DNA of 24,279 nt from Lachnospiraceae bacterium (GTDB taxonomy: Bacteria; Bacillota_A; Clostridia; Lachnospirales; Lachnospiraceae). This document shows, one piece after another, positions 7,513 to 15,347 of this stretch (position 1 is its first letter; every line of letters begins with the position of its first letter). The translations under genes and the position numbers were made by a program. The stretch spans positions 1 through 24,279 of the forward strand of contig JAFZQP010000026.1 of NCBI GenBank assembly GCA_017620345.1, written 5' to 3'. The notes under the pieces were generated by a model. That model was not told where the DNA came from and did no database searches. It was given only the letters and a program-made list of their open reading frames with translations.

Positions 7513-8771
7513 TCAAAAAACCGACAACAGGAATGAAGGATATACTGCCTGCGGAGATGCAGATAAGGGATTATGTGACCGGACTTGTCAAACAGACTTA
7601 TCAGACATTCGGATTTACGCCTATAGAGACTCCCGCCGTGGAGCATATTGAAAACCTTCTATCAAAACAGGGTGGAGAGAATGAAAAGCTCATATTCAAG
7701 ATCCTGAAAAGGGGTGAAAAGCTTGTGCTTGGCGCGGATTCAAAGGAGGAGGATCTTGCCGATTCAGGTCTTCGGTATGACCTTACCCTGCCGCTTTCAA
7801 GGTTCTACGCATGTCATGCGGCAGAACTTCCTGCTCCTTTTAAGGCGCTTCAGATAGGACCCGTATGGCGTGCGGACCGCCCTCAGAAAGGACGTTTCCG
7901 CCAGTTTGTACAGTGCGATATAGATATACTCGGAGATCCGACAAGCCTTGCCGAGATCGAACTGATCACGGCAACTACTACGCTTCTCGGGAAATTGGAT
8001 CTTAAGGATTTTACCGTCCGCATCAATGACAGAAGGATACTGAAGGCGATGGCATCATACAGCGGGTTCGAGGAAAAGGACTTCGATACCGTCTTCATCA
8101 TCCTTGACAAGATGGATAAGATCGGAAAGGACGGGGTTGCTGAGGAACTTGTTTCTGCAGGCTATTCAAAAGACTGCGTTGACAGGTATATAGCACTGTT
8201 TGAAGGCGACAGGTCGGATGTTTCGTTTATCAGGGATATCGCGGATAAGCTCGGCGATCATCTTGATAAGGACTGCGCCGACGGTCTCATCGGCATCATA
8301 AACAGTGTGGAGAAAGTAAAAAATGCTGATTTTAACATAGAATTTGACCCAACTCTGGTCCGCGGGATGTCTTATTATACAGGAACCATTTTTGAGATAA
8401 CGATGAATGAGTTCGGAGGAAGCGTTGCCGGCGGCGGCAGATATGATGAGATGATCGGCAGATTTACCGGCAACAAAGTATGCGCATGCGGCTTCTCGAT
8501 CGGTTTTGAGAGGATAATCACGATCCTTCTCGATAAGAACTTTGTTGTTCCGGGAAGCAGCCAAAAGTACGCATTCCTCATAGAAAAGGGCGCTGACGCC
8601 GATTTTGTATCATCGGTAATGGAAGAGGCTGCAAAGCTTCGCGGGGACGGAAAAGTCGTTCTTGTATCGATGATGAACAAGAACAAGAAGTTCCAGAAGG
8701 AACAACTTGAAAAAGAAGGGTTTACATCAGATAATATAAAAGAATTCTATCATTCTGATTTTAAGAATTGA
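7503..8771 (+). CDS. hisS: Histidyl-tRNA synthetase
   Basis: This is the class II aminoacyl-tRNA synthetase that charges tRNA-His in the cytosol. The 422-residue length is typical. Class II motif 2 is seen as RADRPQKGRFRQFVQCD around 123-139. The histidine-specific HisA-type motif appears as LVRGMSYYTGTIFE near residue 285, and the GGGRYDEMIGRF segment near 310 is followed by the motif 3 region ACGFSIGFERI. The C-terminal anticodon-binding domain follows. Start at ATG 7503 with AAGGA 7 nt upstream; it overlaps hemZ by 10 nt. The hemZ-hisS pairing is a common clostridial order, although aspS, which often follows, is replaced by a zinc-ribbon membrane protein. No T-box leader is visible, as expected for an internal gene. 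Confidence 0.97.
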   Translation: MGMIKKPTTGMKDILPAEMQIRDYVTGLVKQTYQTFGFTPIETPAVEHIENLLSKQGGENEKLIFKILKRGEKLVLGADSKEEDLADSGLRYDLTLPLSRFYACHAAELPAPFKALQIGPVWRADRPQKGRFRQFVQCDIDILGDPTSLAEIELITATTTLLGKLDLKDFTVRINDRRILKAMASYSGFEEKDFDTVFIILDKMDKIGKDGVAEELVSAGYSKDCVDRYIALFEGDRSDVSFIRDIADKLGDHLDKDCADGLIGIINSVEKVKNADFNIEFDPTLVRGMSYYTGTIFEITMNEFGGSVAGGGRYDEMIGRFTGNKVCACGFSIGFERIITILLDKNFVVPGSSQKYAFLIEKGADADFVSSVMEEAAKLRGDGKVVLVSMMNKNKKFQKEQLEKEGFTSDNIKEFYHSDFKN

Positions 8772-8781
8772 CGGAGGGTGT

Positions 8782-10242
8782 ATGAAGTATTGTAGAAAAT
8801 GCGGAACGCTTCTTGAAGATACACAGGTAACATGTATCCGATGCGGAGCTGACGTTACGCTCGAAGAGAACGTATCCATGTATCCTATCGAGGTGATGGA
8901 GACGATCGAAGAGGAGAACAAGAACAAGAAGGCAAAAGGCAGGATCGTTGCGATGCTGATCGGGCTTGTTGCCGTTCTTGTCGGACTTGTCCTGTTTTTC
9001 CTGTATGGGTTTGATATCTCCAATCTGCAGTTGCCCGTCAGCGGACTCGGCAGCCAGGAGGAAGACTATGAGGAGTTCGAGGAAGAAGAGATAGAAGATG
9101 AAGAAATTGAGGATGAAGAGATAGAGGATGAAGTCGAACCTGAAGAGGAGGAGGATACAGAAACAGAGAACAGAACGGTCAAGGATGATAACGGAGTATA
9201 TTATGATTATGTCTCCGAGACCGATGATGCGGGAAATGTTGTGTTTACCGCAATAGTGCCTGAAGACCTTACGGTAAGGGAAATGTACAAGGATTATGAG
9301 GGATACAGTGACCGTTATCCGTTCATGCTCAACTATACGGCATCTGACGAGGAAAATGATGTAAGGTTCACATATCTGTCACCCAGAAAGCTGTGGTATA
9401 AGATCAGTGAGACCGGAAAGAGCCGTTCAAATGAGAGTGATATAACCCATTATATGAGTTATTTCAAATACGACGGACCGAAGAGTTATCTTGACCAGCT
9501 CCTTGAACAGAGTTATCCCGGGGCCAAGTTTGAGATAAAGAATGAATATGATATATCCGAAGAAGCCGTGACAAAGCTTGAAGAACTGGCGGAGGCGAAG
9601 AGCCAGGAACTGTTTGGTGATATCGGAGATTACGGTCATATCGGAGAGAATACGACGTATGCCAATATGGATCATGAGTTCTCGGCAAAGGTATATCAGT
9701 ACGAGATCACGCTCAAGGATAAGAACATGCTGTTCTGTAAGTACTATGTGCCGTCCGTTGCGTTCAATATCATGTATGCAAACGGTGATACGAATGACCG
9801 CGGAACGCTTACCGAGTGGTACAATTTTGCAATAGTATGCTTTGAGACCGGAAATGAGGACGTGTTTGATGATTATTCGGATGCGTTTGACGTGTTTGCC
9901 GCTAACGCTCTTCCTACAGAGCTGTTCATGTATATCAACGAGAGTTATTCGAATGACATCAAGAGAGCCGTAGAATCCGGAGAAGCCGTTGAGCCGCTTG
10001 ATTCATCCGTTCTTAGCAGATACGGATCCGCATACTCTTCGTCGGATACACTCGATGATTTTGACAGCGCGGTCATGGATGTGTTAAGATCGGCAGGCAA
10101 ACAGGGCGTTGAGGGTGAGGATATATCAGTATATCTGCCCGAGAAGTATAATATAGCCTTTTTCGATAAAGAAAAGAAAAAGGTTTTCATGTCCCCGGAC
10201 GAGGAAGAATATCCAGGGGAGTCATATGAAGAATTAATGTAA
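8782..10242 (+). CDS. Zinc-ribbon, single-pass membrane protein with acidic linker; unknown function
   Basis: The function is unknown. The 486-residue protein begins with a four-cysteine zinc ribbon (Cys4, Cys7, Cys18, Cys21 in KYCRKCG and CIRCGAD), followed by a basic stretch (NKNKKAKGR) and one hydrophobic membrane segment at about 54-76. The basic side faces the N-terminus, which predicts a cytosolic zinc ribbon and a large external domain. Next comes an acidic linker (about 93-128) containing three EIEDE repeats, then about 355 residues rich in Tyr, Asp and Glu, including VSETDDAGNVVFTAIVPEDL. I see no catalytic motif. The ribosome binding site GGAGGGTG stands just before ATG 8782, 10 nt after hisS. 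An equally anonymous zinc-ribbon membrane protein follows 11 nt later, suggesting that the two work together. Confidence 0.88.
   Translation: MKYCRKCGTLLEDTQVTCIRCGADVTLEENVSMYPIEVMETIEEENKNKKAKGRIVAMLIGLVAVLVGLVLFFLYGFDISNLQLPVSGLGSQEEDYEEFEEEEIEDEEIEDEEIEDEVEPEEEEDTETENRTVKDDNGVYYDYVSETDDAGNVVFTAIVPEDLTVREMYKDYEGYSDRYPFMLNYTASDEENDVRFTYLSPRKLWYKISETGKSRSNESDITHYMSYFKYDGPKSYLDQLLEQSYPGAKFEIKNEYDISEEAVTKLEELAEAKSQELFGDIGDYGHIGENTTYANMDHEFSAKVYQYEITLKDKNMLFCKYYVPSVAFNIMYANGDTNDRGTLTEWYNFAIVCFETGNEDVFDDYSDAFDVFAANALPTELFMYINESYSNDIKRAVESGEAVEPLDSSVLSRYGSAYSSSDTLDDFDSAVMDVLRSAGKQGVEGEDISVYLPEKYNIAFFDKEKKKVFMSPDEEEYPGESYEELM
9088..9132 (+). repeat. Three tandem 15-bp coding repeats (EIEDE)
   Basis: Three adjacent in-frame 15-bp units at 9088-9102, 9103-9117 and 9118-9132 each encode Glu-Ile-Glu-Asp-Glu and differ at only a few bases. 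They form the core of the acidic linker between the membrane segment and the outer domain. Near-identical units suggest recent expansion, and unit number may vary between strains. Confidence 0.85.
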
Positions 10243-10253
10243 GGAGTTATGAG

Positions 10254-11360
10254 ATGGCAGCAGATTATGAAGAGATCATGAATGCAAAAAAAGCAACTAC
10301 GATGAAGGAGACCGATCGTAAGTGCCCGCAATGCGGGGCTACGATGGATTTCGATCCGTCAACGGGCGGGCTTCATTGTGCATATTGTGGATACAGTGAG
10401 GCGATAAAGGCAGAGAATTCCGAGGGAGAATCGGTTGCCGATGAGCAGGATTTTGAGTCGGCTCAGTTTACGGGTAACTGCGACTGGGGTGTATCCCAGA
10501 AGACCGTCACATGTAAGTCATGCGGCGCCGTTTCCGTATATGATGCACTGGCTGTAGCCAATGAGTGTCCGTACTGCGGATCCAATCAGGTTATGGAAGC
10601 AAGCGATGTCAAGACGCTTGCACCGAACGGTGTTGTACTGTTCAAGATAACCGCAAAACAGGCGGGAGAGAAGTTTACCAAGTGGCTGTCGGGCAAGTGG
10701 TTCGCGCCTAAAGAGGCTAAGAGAAGTGCAAAGGCAGACGCTTTTAAGGGAATATACCTTCCCTATTGGACATTTGATGCTGATACGGTCACGGAATATA
10801 CCGCGGAATACGGTAAAGACCGTACTGAAGGTTCAGGTGACAATAAGAGAACCGTAACGGACTGGCACAGGACGAGCGGTACCTACAATGAGTTCATAGA
10901 TGACCAGCTTGTTGCGGGAACGGGGGACCAGAATATCAACATGCTCCGTAAGGTAGAGCCTTTCGACACCAAGGACAACAAGTCATATAAGCCTGAATAT
11001 CTGGCAGGATTCATGGCTGAGAGATATTCTGTAGGTCTTAAGGATGCATGGGAGAAAGCCAAGGATTTCATCCGCAGCAGGCTCCAGTCTGCCATTGAGA
11101 GTAAGATCCGCAGTCAGTATAATGCTGACCATGTCAGGAATTACAGGGCAACAACCCAGTTTTCGCATATAACCTACAAATATCTGATGTTGCCGGTGTG
11201 GCTGTCATGCTTTAAGTATAACGGTAAGGTATATCAGTTCATCGTCAACGGACAGTCAGGTAAGGTGGGCGGTGATTATCCGATATCGGGCTGGCGTGTG
11301 TTCCTTGCTATTCTTATAGCCATAGTGATAATCGCCATTTTGTACATGCTCACGCAATAA
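10254..11360 (+). CDS. Double zinc-ribbon, tail-anchored membrane protein; unknown function
   Basis: The function is unknown. In 368 residues there are two treble-clef/zinc-ribbon pairs: Cys24, Cys27, Cys42, Cys45 (CPQCG and CAYCG) and Cys87, Cys90, Cys105, Cys108 (CKSCG and CPYCG). A central domain of about 220 residues contains the conserved-looking PYWTFDADTVTEYTAEYG and LPVWLSCFKYNGKVYQFIVN segments, and one hydrophobic helix at about 347-366 ends the chain. It is therefore a C-terminally anchored protein with its bulk probably in the cytosol. Proteins of this layout are often labelled replication restart or TFIIB-like zinc ribbon proteins in databases, but no helicase or transcription-factor domain is visible. 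AAGGAG lies 7 nt before the start and overlaps the stop of the previous gene. It is the last gene of the long operon beginning at sufC. Confidence 0.87.
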   Translation: MAADYEEIMNAKKATTMKETDRKCPQCGATMDFDPSTGGLHCAYCGYSEAIKAENSEGESVADEQDFESAQFTGNCDWGVSQKTVTCKSCGAVSVYDALAVANECPYCGSNQVMEASDVKTLAPNGVVLFKITAKQAGEKFTKWLSGKWFAPKEAKRSAKADAFKGIYLPYWTFDADTVTEYTAEYGKDRTEGSGDNKRTVTDWHRTSGTYNEFIDDQLVAGTGDQNINMLRKVEPFDTKDNKSYKPEYLAGFMAERYSVGLKDAWEKAKDFIRSRLQSAIESKIRSQYNADHVRNYRATTQFSHITYKYLMLPVWLSCFKYNGKVYQFIVNGQSGKVGGDYPISGWRVFLAILIAIVIIAILYMLTQ

Positions 11361-11374
11361 GAAAAATTGCTTTT
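11354..11374 (+). terminator. Weak hairpin ending the sufC-to-zinc-ribbon operon
   Basis: GCAAT at 11354-11358 pairs with ATTGC at 11366-11370 around a 7-nt loop, followed by only four T residues. The stem overlaps the stop codon of the upstream gene. With 5 bp it is a weak terminator at best, so some readthrough into scfA is likely. Confidence 0.35.
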
Positions 11375-11399
11375 CAAAGTATTATGTGTGTGATATAAT
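11371..11399 (+). promoter_or_regulatory. Putative promoter of the scfA-scfB-secDF unit
   Basis: The -10 element TATAAT at 11394-11399 is a consensus match and carries an extended TG element (TGA immediately before). A 17-nt spacer separates it from a weaker -35, TTTTCA, at 11371-11376. Predicted transcription starts near 11406, about 48 nt before the scfA start codon. Confidence 0.7.
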
Positions 11400-11453
11400 T
11401 TCACCCGATTGATAAATGTACTGTAAAGTTTTTCATAAAACCGGAGGTAGTTT

Positions 11454-11597
11454 ATGAAGCATATTAAGAGTCTGCAGACAAGAAACCTTAAGAAGTCGAT
11501 GAAGAAAGGCGGATGCGGCGAGTGTCAGACATCATGCCAGTCAGCGTGCAAGACCTCTTGCACAGTAGGTAACCAAAGCTGCGAAAAAGCACAGTAG
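11454..11597 (+). CDS. scfA: SCIFF ranthipeptide precursor (six cysteines in forty-five residues)
   Basis: This is the ribosomal precursor of the SCIFF peptide, a ranthipeptide almost universal in Clostridia. The 47 residues comprise a basic leader of about 20 (starting MKHIKSLQTRNLKK and ending in GG) and a core with six cysteines at 21, 24, 28, 32, 36 and 43, in the pattern CGEC-QTSC-QSAC-KTSC. In a characterised clostridial homologue (CteA) a thioether joins Cys32 to Thr37; both residues occur at the same numbers here. The ribosome binding site GGAGGT (11443-11448) is strong, and the gene has its own extended -10 promoter. It is followed by a hairpin and then its maturase scfB. It is too short to be picked up by a simple length-filtered ORF search. 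The biological role of the mature peptide is still unsettled; quorum-sensing-like roles have been proposed for clostridial ranthipeptides. Confidence 0.97.
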   Translation: MKHIKSLQTRNLKKSMKKGGCGECQTSCQSACKTSCTVGNQSCEKAQ

Positions 11598-11613
11598 TTA
11601 CCATATCGACCTT

Positions 11614-11640
11614 AAAAAAGCTCTCATCGGGGGCTTTTTT
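11614..11640 (+). terminator. Intergenic terminator/attenuator between scfA and scfB
   Basis: AAAAAAGC at 11614-11621 pairs perfectly with GCTTTTTT at 11633-11640, extended inward by TCT with GGG (two G-U pairs), leaving a 5-nt loop. The U tract is part of the stem. This is a plausible partial terminator giving more precursor than maturase mRNA, since scfB downstream has no obvious promoter of its own. Confidence 0.7.
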
Positions 11641-11668
11641 AGTGCTCTAGCATCGATGAGGGAGACAT

Positions 11669-13084
11669 ATGGTACACCAGTACAAAAACAACGGTTTTAA
11701 TATCGTCATGGACGTTGAGAGCGGAAGTGTTCATGTCGTTGATGATATTGTATATGATCTTGTCAGGGTACTTGATGAGTATTCGAAGACAAACAGCATA
11801 AGGACCGTTATTGACGAAGATAATATCGAGGCAGTTGCGTACGAGGAAATAAGAAGTTACCTGAAAGAAAAGCTTGCATCATACGATGAAGAGCTGATCA
11901 GAGAGGCTTATGAGGAGACGGCTTATCTTATTGAAGACGAGAGGCTGTTTACCGATGATCTGTTTGAGGATAATATCGCCGGGATCATAGGAAGGGAACC
12001 CGTGCTCAAGGCGCTGTGCCTTCATGTGGCGCATGACTGTAATCTTGCGTGCAGGTACTGTTTTGCCGGTGAGGGCGAGTACCACGGAGACCGCCAGCTT
12101 ATGAGTTTTGAGGTCGGAAAGAAGGCACTTGACCTTCTTGTCAGATCTTCAAAGAATCGCAGGAATCTCGAGGTTGATTTTTTCGGCGGTGAGCCGCTGA
12201 TGAATTTCGAGGTCGTAAAGCAGCTTGTAGAGTACGGTCGCAGCCTTGAGGACAAGTACGACAAGAAGTTCAGATTCACGTTGACTACTAACGGCGTTCT
12301 GCTCGACGATGAGATACTGGATTTTGCCAACAAAGAGATGGGAAACCTTGTCCTGTCACTTGACGGGCGCCCGGAAGTCCATGACAGAATGAGGCCGAGG
12401 CGCGGCGGACAGGGAAGTTACGATCAGATCGTTCCAAAGTTCATCAAGGCAGCAAAGTCCCGCGACCAGATGAATTATTACGTCAGGGGAACTTATACTA
12501 GGTATAACACCGATTTTGCGGAAGATGTTAAGCACATCGCAGAACTTGGTTTTGAGCAGATTTCGGTAGAACCGGTAGTTGCGCCGCTTTCAGAGGATTA
12601 TTCTCTCAGGGATGAAGATATTCCCAAACTGTGCGAACAGTATGATATACTTGCAAAGTACATGCTCAAACGTAAAAAGGAAGGAAAGGGCTTTAATTTC
12701 TTCCATTTTATGATAGACTTATCCGGCGGTCCGTGTGCATATAAGAGGATATCAGGTTGCGGCTCGGGTACGGAGTATCTGGCTGTTGCACCTAACGGTG
12801 ATCTGTATCCCTGCCATCAGTTTGTCGGCATGTCTGATTTTCTTATGGGAAACGTGGATACGGGCGTGGAAAATACCGAACTGTCCGGGAAGTTCAGGCG
12901 CTGCAACGTGTATTCGAGGCAGGAGTGCAGGAACTGTTTTGCAAAATACTATTGCAGCGGAGGCTGTGCGGCAAACGCGTATAACTACTCGGGCGATATA
13001 AACGGTGTATATGATATAGGATGTAAATTACAGCAGAAGCGTGTGGAAACAGCCATTATGATCAAGGCGGCATGCGCGGAGTAA
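11669..13084 (+). CDS. scfB: SCIFF maturase, radical SAM-SPASM thioether-forming enzyme
   Basis: This enzyme installs Cys-derived thioether cross-links in the ScfA peptide using radical SAM chemistry. The 471 residues begin with a peptide-recognition (RRE/PqqD-like) region of about 110 residues. The radical SAM motif follows: AHDCNLACRYCFAGEG with Cys124, Cys128 and Cys131. Next come FFGGEPLMN and LSLDGRPEVHDRMRPRRGG, and a SPASM-type C-terminal domain rich in cysteine (SGCGSGTEYLAVAPNGDLYPCHQF, then RQECRNCFAKYYCSGGC and GCKLQQKR) that holds auxiliary [4Fe-4S] clusters. The length and motifs match CteB-type maturases. Start at ATG 11669, preceded by GAGGGAG; both the ribosome binding site and the start codon can pair with sequence just downstream of scfA. 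secDF follows after 35 nt, apparently in the same transcript. Confidence 0.97.
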   Translation: MVHQYKNNGFNIVMDVESGSVHVVDDIVYDLVRVLDEYSKTNSIRTVIDEDNIEAVAYEEIRSYLKEKLASYDEELIREAYEETAYLIEDERLFTDDLFEDNIAGIIGREPVLKALCLHVAHDCNLACRYCFAGEGEYHGDRQLMSFEVGKKALDLLVRSSKNRRNLEVDFFGGEPLMNFEVVKQLVEYGRSLEDKYDKKFRFTLTTNGVLLDDEILDFANKEMGNLVLSLDGRPEVHDRMRPRRGGQGSYDQIVPKFIKAAKSRDQMNYYVRGTYTRYNTDFAEDVKHIAELGFEQISVEPVVAPLSEDYSLRDEDIPKLCEQYDILAKYMLKRKKEGKGFNFFHFMIDLSGGPCAYKRISGCGSGTEYLAVAPNGDLYPCHQFVGMSDFLMGNVDTGVENTELSGKFRRCNVYSRQECRNCFAKYYCSGGCAANAYNYSGDINGVYDIGCKLQQKRVETAIMIKAACAE

Positions 13085-13119
13085 TAATATAAACAGAGGT
13101 TTTGAAAGGAAAGAGAGCA

Positions 13120-15336
13120 ATGAAGAAACAAAATGCGATCGTGGCGCTGGTGGCAGTGCTCCTCCTGATAGCCGGATTCGGCTACATGGTCATGAACGGA
13201 CTCGGAGTGGATGCTGTAGGATCCGCAAAGGGGATCCATCTCGGACTCGACCTTGCAGGTGGTGTCAGTATCACATATCAGGCAGTAGGTGAAGGTACTC
13301 CTTCTTCCGAAGATATGGATGATACAATATACAAGCTGCAGCAGAGAGTAGAGGGATACTCGACGGAAGCGCTTGTCTACAAGGAAGGTATTGACAGGAT
13401 CAATATAGAGATCCCCGGACTGTCGGATGCAAATGCGGTCCTTGAAGAACTCGGTAAGCCCGGAAGTCTCTATTTTATAAAGCATAAGGATTCAAGCGGT
13501 AACGAAAACTATGATTCCATGGGTAACCTTAATAAGAGCATCGAAGAGCTCACTGCGGATGGTTCCATAGTACTTACCGGTTCCAACGTAAAGGAATCGC
13601 GTGCAGGTGCGATCAAGAACGACATGGGTAATACCGAATATGTCGTTGAACTTACGCTTGATGACGAAGGTACAAAGAAATTTGCCGAGGCAACAACGGA
13701 AGCTGCTCCGACAAACGATACGATAATGATCTACTATGACGGCAAGCCTGCCTCGATCCCTGTTGTCAAGTCAGCCATCACAGGCGGCATGGCGCAGATC
13801 TCCGGTCAGAAGACACCTGAAGAGGCTGAACAGCTTGCATCAACGATCCGTATCGGTGGACTGAAGATAGAACTTGAAGAACTCCGTTCAAACGTTGTAG
13901 GTGCCCAGCTCGGAACAGAGGCTATATCAAGATCGCTCAAGGCCGGCATCATCGGTTTTGCGATCATCGTACTGTTCATGTGCATTGTATATCTGGTACC
14001 GGGTCTTGCTTCATCTATCGCGCTGGTCCTGTACTGTCTCATAACGGTATTTTGCTTAAACTTCTTTGATATGACACTTACACTTCCCGGTATCGCCGGT
14101 ATCGTTCTGTCGATAGGTATGGCGGTCGATGCCAACGTTATCACGTTTGCGAGAATACGTGAGGAGATAGCAGCCGGAAAGAGTGTACGTTCTGCTATAG
14201 ACGAAGGTTACAAGAAAGCACTTTCAGCCATCATCGACGGAAACGTTACAACACTTATTGCAGCCCTCGTTCTTGGTGTCATCGGAACAGGTTCGATCAA
14301 GGGCTTCGCTCAGACACTTGCTCTCGGTATCGTTGTATCGATGATAACGGCATTGTTCGTAACAAAGCTCATACTCCGTTCGTTCTATGCTCTCGGGCTC
14401 AAGGATGAGAAGTTCTACGGAAGAGCAAAAGATTATAAGATCATCGAGTTCATAGACAAGAGAAAGATATTCATAATCGTTTCATCGGCAGTGATCATCG
14501 TAGGTATCATCACCATGATCATCAATTCCGCAATGGGAAAACATGCTCTTAACTACAGCCTTGAGTTCCTCGGCGGTACATCAACAAATGTTACGTTTAA
14601 TGAAGATATGGCACTTGCCGACATAGATTCAAAGGTTGTTCCTTCCATCGAGAAGATAACAGGCGATGCAAACGTTCAGGTACAGAAGGTTACGGGCTCG
14701 AATGAAGTTATCTTCAAGACCCGCGCGCTCAATGTTACCGAAAGAGAAGCATTCAATGATATGATGGAGTCGGAGTTCGGCGTTGCAGCAGACAAGATCG
14801 TTGCTGAGACGATCAGCTCCACGATCTCTTCTGAAATGTCCAGAGATGCGATCCTTGCGATCATCATCGCGACCATCCTGATGCTCATTTACATTTGGTT
14901 CAGATTTAAGGATGTCAGGTTCGGTGCAAGTTCGGTCATCTGTCTGCTCCATGACGTTCTCGTGGTCGTTACGTTCTATGCTCTTGCAAGGATCACGGTC
15001 GGTTCGACATTCGTAGCCTGCATACTTACGATCGTAGGTTACTCGATCAACGCAACGATCGTTATCTTCGACAGGATCCGTGAGAAGCTCGCCTTCTCCA
15101 AGGACAGCCTTGACAAGCTTGCCAACGAGGCGGTCAACCAGACACTCTCAAGGAGTTTGTTCACATCGCTGACGACATTTGTCATGGTCGCTGTGCTCTA
15201 TATCCTCGGCGTAAGTTCCGTCAAGGAATTCGCACTTCCGCTCATGATCGGTATCATCTGCGGTACGTATTCATCGGTATGCCTTGCAAGTGCGATATGG
15301 TATATCCTGCGTACGAAGGTTGTATCCAAGAACTGA
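13120..15336 (+). CDS. secDF: Fused SecDF protein-export membrane protein
   Basis: This is an RND-family partner of SecYEG that uses the ion gradient to aid late steps of protein export. SecD and SecF are fused in one 738-residue chain, as in Bacillus. An N-terminal membrane segment (about 6-27) is followed by GIHLGLDLAGGVSITYQ (SecD D1 motif, with Ala in place of the usual Arg/Lys), an outer domain, and six-helix bundles in each half. The SecD TM4 motif is SIGMAVDANVITFARIREE (Asp337); the SecF equivalent is VGYSINATIVIFDRIREK (Arg652). The SecF aspartate normally present in the NDT position is Ala645, an unusual loss of a residue linked to proton transfer. Start chosen at ATG 13120 with AAAGGAAAGAGAG upstream, rather than the TTG at 13102. 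It is followed by a strong terminator, ending the scfA-scfB-secDF unit. Confidence 0.96.
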   Translation: MKKQNAIVALVAVLLLIAGFGYMVMNGLGVDAVGSAKGIHLGLDLAGGVSITYQAVGEGTPSSEDMDDTIYKLQQRVEGYSTEALVYKEGIDRINIEIPGLSDANAVLEELGKPGSLYFIKHKDSSGNENYDSMGNLNKSIEELTADGSIVLTGSNVKESRAGAIKNDMGNTEYVVELTLDDEGTKKFAEATTEAAPTNDTIMIYYDGKPASIPVVKSAITGGMAQISGQKTPEEAEQLASTIRIGGLKIELEELRSNVVGAQLGTEAISRSLKAGIIGFAIIVLFMCIVYLVPGLASSIALVLYCLITVFCLNFFDMTLTLPGIAGIVLSIGMAVDANVITFARIREEIAAGKSVRSAIDEGYKKALSAIIDGNVTTLIAALVLGVIGTGSIKGFAQTLALGIVVSMITALFVTKLILRSFYALGLKDEKFYGRAKDYKIIEFIDKRKIFIIVSSAVIIVGIITMIINSAMGKHALNYSLEFLGGTSTNVTFNEDMALADIDSKVVPSIEKITGDANVQVQKVTGSNEVIFKTRALNVTEREAFNDMMESEFGVAADKIVAETISSTISSEMSRDAILAIIIATILMLIYIWFRFKDVRFGASSVICLLHDVLVVVTFYALARITVGSTFVACILTIVGYSINATIVIFDRIREKLAFSKDSLDKLANEAVNQTLSRSLFTSLTTFVMVAVLYILGVSSVKEFALPLMIGIICGTYSSVCLASAIWYILRTKVVSKN

Positions 15337-15347
15337 GATTGATCTTG

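Noticed and set aside
9578..9835. Arginine-rich plus-strand frame within the first zinc-ribbon protein gene
   Set aside because: A shadow frame; composition and lack of start signals do not support coding.
12735..13001. Second plus-strand open frame within scfB
   Set aside because: It overlaps the SPASM domain of scfB in another frame and lacks a ribosome binding site; scfB is conserved throughout this part.
13102..13119. Upstream TTG start for secDF
   Set aside because: The AAAGGAAAGAGAG ribosome binding site lies between this TTG and ATG 13120, so the ATG must be the start.
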